Positions 6,209-8,471 of a stretch of 8,471 bases of DNA are shown one piece after another. This DNA comes from an uncultured Alistipes sp. (lineage in GTDB: Bacteria; Bacteroidota; Bacteroidia; Bacteroidales; Rikenellaceae). The DNA lies in the NCBI GenBank assembly GCA_910586375.1, contig CAJUIE010000075.1, forward strand, positions 1 to 8,471, read 5' to 3'. A program made the translations under genes and the position numbers. Under the pieces are notes generated by a model. That model did no database searches, was not told where the DNA came from, and worked only from the letters and a program-made list of their open reading frames with translations. Each line of letters begins with the position of its first letter. Within the stretch, counting starts at the first letter, position 1.

Positions 6209-7842
6209 TGACCGCTATAGAACAACAAAAATTAGGTAAGACCCTGTGGGGTATTGCAGATAAACTACGTGGGGCAATGAATGCGGACGACTTCCGCGAC
6301 TATATGCTTTCATTTCTGTTCTTGCGTTATCTTTCCGATAATTACGAAGATGCCGTAAAGAAAGAACTCGGATCGGACTATCCCACAGTCCCCGATACAG
6401 GCTCGGTCGAAAGTCAAGTTTTAACGCCATTGCAGATTTGGTACGATCGTAATCCCGACGATATCTCGGAATTCGAGAAACAGATGCGCCGTAAGATTCA
6501 TTATGTAATCGAACCGAAATATTTGTGGAAGAATATATCCGAATTGGCCCGAACGCAGAGCAACGATTTGTTGCAAACGCTGCAAGACGGCTTCAAGTAC
6601 ATTGAAAACGAATCGTTCGAAAGTACGTTTCAAGGATTGTTCTCGGAGATCAATTTGAACTCGGAAAAGTTAGGAAAGAATTACACCGAACGAAACGACA
6701 AGCTGTGTTCGATCATCAAAAAAATCGCTGAGGAAATCGCGAAATTCTCGAATGACTCCGACACTTTGGGCGATGCTTACGAATATCTGATCGGTCAGTT
6801 CGCAGCCGGTTCGGGCAAGAAAGCCGGGGAGTTTTACACTCCGCAGCAGGTGTCGACCATTCTTTCGAAGATCGTTACATTGGACAGCCAAGACCCAACT
6901 ACCGGCCCGAAATCAAGGATAGATAAAGTCCTTGACTTCGCTTGCGGCTCCGGTTCGCTGCTTCTGAATGTCCGTCATCAGATGACCCGCGACGGTAGAC
7001 GTGGCATCGGTAAGATCTACGGACAAGAGAAGAATATCACAACTTACAACCTCGCACGTATGAATATGCTGCTGCATGGGGTAAAAGATTCCGAGTTCGA
7101 GATTTTCCACGGAGATACGCTTCTCAACGACTGGGATATACTGAACGAAATGAATCCGGCGAAGAAAATCGAATTCGATGCCATTGTCGCCAATCCGCCG
7201 TTCAGTTATCGCTGGGAGCCGAAGGAGGATTTGGCAAATGATTTTCGATTCCGTAATTACGGTGTTGCCCCGAAATCGGCCGCCGACTTCGCCTTTTTAT
7301 TGCATGGATTCCATTTCCTGCGTGAAGACGGTACGATGGCGATTATCCTGCCTCACGGTGTATTGTTCCGCGGAGGAGTAGAAAAGAATATCAGAACTAA
7401 ACTGCTGAAAGACGGTCATCTCGATGCTGTCATCGGATTGCCTGCTAACCTTTTCTTTTCCACCGGTATTCCGGTTTGCATCTTGGTGCTGAAAAAGTGC
7501 AGGAAGTCCGACGATGTGTTGTTTATCAATGCCAGCGAAGGATATAAGAAAGATAAGCGGCAAAATAGGTTGGAGGACAAAGATATTGAGAAGATTGTAG
7601 ATACCTACCGATTCCGCAAAGAAGAATCGCGCTACTCCAAGCGGATTTCGTTGGAGCGAATCGAACAGGAGGATTTCAATCTGAATATTACCCGTTATGT
7701 CAGTACGGCGCAAGAGGAAGAGCCGATCGACTTGCAAAAGGTCAATGAAAAGCTGGAAGAGATTGCAAAAACATCGAAAGAAGCATTAGATCGCCATAAC
7801 GAATTTCTCAAAGAGTTAGGATTACCGCCTATCGCCGATTAA
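6208..7842 (+). CDS. hsdM: Type I restriction-modification methylase subunit HsdM
   Basis: HsdM is the N6-adenine methyltransferase subunit. With HsdS (M2S) it methylates both half-sites of the target, protecting host DNA; with HsdR it forms the restriction complex. The 544 residues show the helical HsdM N-terminal domain (about 1-170, ADKLRGAMNADDFRDYMLSF), the AdoMet-binding motif I DFACGSGSLL (243-252), the catalytic motif IV NPPF (329-332) and a helical C-terminal tail (~485-544) for contact with HsdS. The region around residues 202-216 (GKKAGEFYTPQQV) is the typical HsdM/N6-DNA methylase signature. The ATG overlaps the prrC stop by one base (TAATG), so translation is probably coupled. 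Length is close to that of type IC methylases. No defect is visible. It is the last gene of the operon and is followed 5 nt later by a terminator. Confidence 0.96.
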   Translation: MTAIEQQKLGKTLWGIADKLRGAMNADDFRDYMLSFLFLRYLSDNYEDAVKKELGSDYPTVPDTGSVESQVLTPLQIWYDRNPDDISEFEKQMRRKIHYVIEPKYLWKNISELARTQSNDLLQTLQDGFKYIENESFESTFQGLFSEINLNSEKLGKNYTERNDKLCSIIKKIAEEIAKFSNDSDTLGDAYEYLIGQFAAGSGKKAGEFYTPQQVSTILSKIVTLDSQDPTTGPKSRIDKVLDFACGSGSLLLNVRHQMTRDGRRGIGKIYGQEKNITTYNLARMNMLLHGVKDSEFEIFHGDTLLNDWDILNEMNPAKKIEFDAIVANPPFSYRWEPKEDLANDFRFRNYGVAPKSAADFAFLLHGFHFLREDGTMAIILPHGVLFRGGVEKNIRTKLLKDGHLDAVIGLPANLFFSTGIPVCILVLKKCRKSDDVLFINASEGYKKDKRQNRLEDKDIEKIVDTYRFRKEESRYSKRISLERIEQEDFNLNITRYVSTAQEEEPIDLQKVNEKLEEIAKTSKEALDRHNEFLKELGLPPIAD

Positions 7843-7847
7843 AAGTA

Positions 7848-7881
7848 ATCGCCCGCACTTTCAAGCACGGGCGATATTTTT
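7848..7881 (+). terminator. Intrinsic terminator of the hsd-prrC operon
   Basis: ATCGCCCG (7848-7855) and CGGGCGAT (7868-7875) form a perfect 8-bp GC-rich stem with a 12-nt loop. It is followed by ATTTTT (7876-7881). It starts 5 nt after the hsdM stop codon, the expected place for the end of the operon transcript. Confidence 0.85.
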
Positions 7882-7919
7882 GCATGGTCGTATTACAAAT
7901 GTATGACAAACTCAAAAGA

Positions 7920-7951
7920 AAACAGCGTTACAGATATCTGTAACGCTGTTT
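7920..7951. repeat. Perfect 32-bp palindrome
   Basis: The half-arm AAACAGCGTTACAGAT (7920-7935) is followed at once by its exact reverse complement (7936-7951), with no central spacer. As RNA it would fold into a 14-bp stem with a 4-nt loop. On the minus strand it is followed by a T-rich run (TTCTTTTGAG), which would make a reasonable terminator for leftward transcription. On the plus strand the run of T is only three long. A DNA role (binding site of a dimeric protein or a recombination site) is equally possible. Confidence 0.85.
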
Positions 7952-7978
7952 CGGTGAGGTCTGAAGCGGACGCCATAA

Positions 7979-7998
7979 AAATTAATTGATATTAATTT
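7979..7998. repeat. AT-rich inverted repeat in spacer
   Basis: AAATTAAT (7979-7986) and ATTAATTT (7991-7998) are exact inverted copies separated by TGAT. The sequence is pure A/T in the arms, so chance is a serious alternative. It lies 28 bp to the right of the 32-bp palindrome. Confidence 0.4.
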
Positions 7999-8063
7999 AT
8001 TCTTGTCTTATTTAATTTGTATTTCAGTATATTATGCGAATATCTTATTAATTGCGAGGTCTG

Positions 8064-8081
8064 GAAATTTTAGAAAATTTC
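8064..8081. repeat. Inverted repeat upstream of the recombinase promoter
   Basis: GAAATTTT (8064-8071) and AAAATTTC (8074-8081) are exact inverted copies around a 2-bp spacer. The site ends 4 bp before the tandem 11-mer repeat and about 33 bp upstream of the promoter -7 element. It could be a dimer binding site acting on recombinase expression. AT-rich arms lower its weight. Confidence 0.45.
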
Positions 8082-8085
8082 GCTG

Positions 8086-8107
8086 ATGCCGTACAAATGC
8101 CGTACAA
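8086..8107 (+). repeat. Exact tandem 11-mer (ATGCCGTACAA x2) beside the recombinase promoter
   Basis: ATGCCGTACAA occurs at 8086-8096 and again immediately at 8097-8107; the match runs on for two more bases (AT). The 11-bp period is close to one DNA helical turn, so two protein molecules could bind on the same face. The pair covers the -33 to -20 part of the promoter for the recombinase gene. Likely readings are an autoregulatory operator or arm-type recombinase binding sites. Confidence 0.75.
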
Positions 8108-8113
8108 ATTTTC

Positions 8114-8121
8114 TATCTTTG
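8114..8121 (+). promoter_or_regulatory. -7 element of the recombinase promoter
   Basis: TATCTTTG fits TAnnTTTG exactly and lies 24 bp before the ATG at 8146. No TTG/TTTG is found at the -33 position, where the tandem 11-mer lies instead. The promoter may therefore be weak or need an activator binding that repeat. Predicted leader length is about 20 nt. Confidence 0.6.
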
Positions 8122-8145
8122 CAGCAGAAATAAAATTTGTCGCAT

Positions 8146-8471
8146 ATGGCAACTTTCGCATATCGTATTCGCACGACGAAGAAAAGCACACTGACGAAAG
8201 TGTATCTTCGTTTCAATGTCGACCGGCACACTTCATTCTATGCAGAATCTCAATATGTCGTGTGGGCGGATGCTTGGGACAATAAAAAGCAGTCCGTTAA
8301 AAGCCGTTATGCCTTTACGGATGATTTCACCGAGCAGCAGGGGCGCGAACTGACGAAGAACCTGTCGGAGTTGCGCAGTTTCATCCTCGGCGAAATGGCG
8401 AAAGACCCGGAACATGCGATGACGAAAACGAAGCTGGAAAAGATTGTTTACAGCTTCCATCACCCGCGCAG
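8146..8471 (+). CDS. Tyrosine recombinase/integrase, N-terminal part (runs off right edge)
   Basis: From ATG 8146 the frame is open to the right edge: 108 complete codons, starting MATFAYRIRTTKKSTLTKVY, with no stop. The pattern is a short beta-rich N-terminal arm domain (residues ~1-50, with KVYLRF and the VWADAWDNKKQ stretch), then a helical segment (about 60-108) that starts the core-binding domain. This is the layout of Bacteroidetes phage/ICE-type tyrosine recombinases. The catalytic domain (R...HxxR...Y) is beyond the window, so activity cannot be judged. The gene has its own promoter and lies about 300 bp after hsdM, pointing away from it. It may be the integrase of the element carrying the operon, the integrase of a neighbouring element, or less likely a specificity-switching recombinase for hsdS. 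Confidence 0.75.
   Translation, partial: MATFAYRIRTTKKSTLTKVYLRFNVDRHTSFYAESQYVVWADAWDNKKQSVKSRYAFTDDFTEQQGRELTKNLSELRSFILGEMAKDPEHAMTKTKLEKIVYSFHHPR

Larger units (their letters stand above)
7882..8145. other. Non-coding, repeat-rich spacer between hsdM terminator and recombinase
   Basis: I see no convincing gene here. The stretch holds a perfect 32-bp palindrome (7920-7951), an AT-rich inverted repeat (7979-7998), a second inverted repeat (8064-8081), an exact tandem 11-mer (8086-8107) and the recombinase promoter (8114-8121). The part from about 7975 to 8050 is very AT-rich. No tRNA gene or recognisable tRNA 3' end was found, so an attachment site cannot be assigned, although this is where one could lie. 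Confidence 0.6.

Noticed and set aside
8012..8019. TTAATTTG as a promoter -7 element
   Set aside because: It misses the conserved A of TAnnTTTG and is over 120 bp from the recombinase ATG, which has a better element at 8114-8121.
7956..8063. Direct repeat GAGGTCTG at 7956-7963 and 8056-8063, exactly 100 bp apart, considered as attachment-site flanks
   Set aside because: An 8-mer repeat in a spacer of this size is expected by chance about as often as not, and no integration junction is visible.
7894..8110. Scattered TACAAAT copies (7894, 8092, 8103, inverted at 8015) as recombinase arm sites
   Set aside because: A 7-mer rich in A/T is common here. Only the two copies inside the tandem 11-mer stand out.
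8052..8285. 77-residue plus-strand frame overlapping the recombinase start
   Set aside because: It has a non-ATG start, runs through the tandem repeat and promoter, and overlaps the recombinase in another frame.
1..8471. CRISPR arrays, tRNA and rRNA genes, insertion sequences
   Set aside because: No regularly spaced repeats, no cloverleaf-like sequence and no transposase-like frame were found on either strand by eye.

Overview
The window looks like DNA from a member of the Bacteroidetes, most likely a Bacteroidales gut lineage. Promoter candidates fit the Bacteroidetes -7 consensus TAnnTTTG (882-889 and 8114-8121). Most starts lack a Shine-Dalgarno sequence. The mobilization-type and integrase proteins resemble Bacteroidales mobile-element families. 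Base composition is mixed: one 60-base stretch of hsdR (3121-3180) is about 65% GC by hand count, one in hsdS (4141-4200) about 30%. I cannot name a genus.

Layout. (1) 1-872: the tail of a probable relaxase or mobilization gene, then a membrane-anchored coiled-coil protein whose frame carries an internal TAG, so the mobilization part looks eroded. (2) 857-918: a promoter with a palindrome over its -33 region and a hairpin at the predicted 5' end of the transcript. (3) 928-7842: a tight four-gene operon, hsdR - hsdS - prrC - hsdM, with junctions of 11-nt overlap, 0 nt and 1-nt overlap, closed by a strong terminator at 7848-7881. (4) 7882-8145: a non-coding spacer holding a perfect 32-bp palindrome, smaller inverted repeats and an exact tandem 11-mer beside a promoter. 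(5) 8146 to the right edge: the N-terminal part of a Bacteroidetes-type tyrosine recombinase.

How it works together. HsdR, HsdS and HsdM form a complete type I restriction-modification system that looks closest to the type IC (EcoR124/EcoprrI) group. The gene between hsdS and hsdM is the main point of interest. It reads as a PrrC-type anticodon nuclease, with an ABC-like NTPase domain followed by the R-xxx-E ... H ribonuclease triad, all present. In E. coli, PrrC is kept silent by its type IC partner and is unleashed when a phage disables restriction; it then cleaves tRNA-Lys and aborts the infection. The locus is therefore most simply read as two-layer phage defence: restriction first, tRNA-cleaving suicide second. 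It lies between mobilization remnants and a site-specific recombinase, so it is probably cargo of an integrated element. The system type is known in Proteobacteria. The gene order, the host group and the unknown trigger make this copy worth following up.
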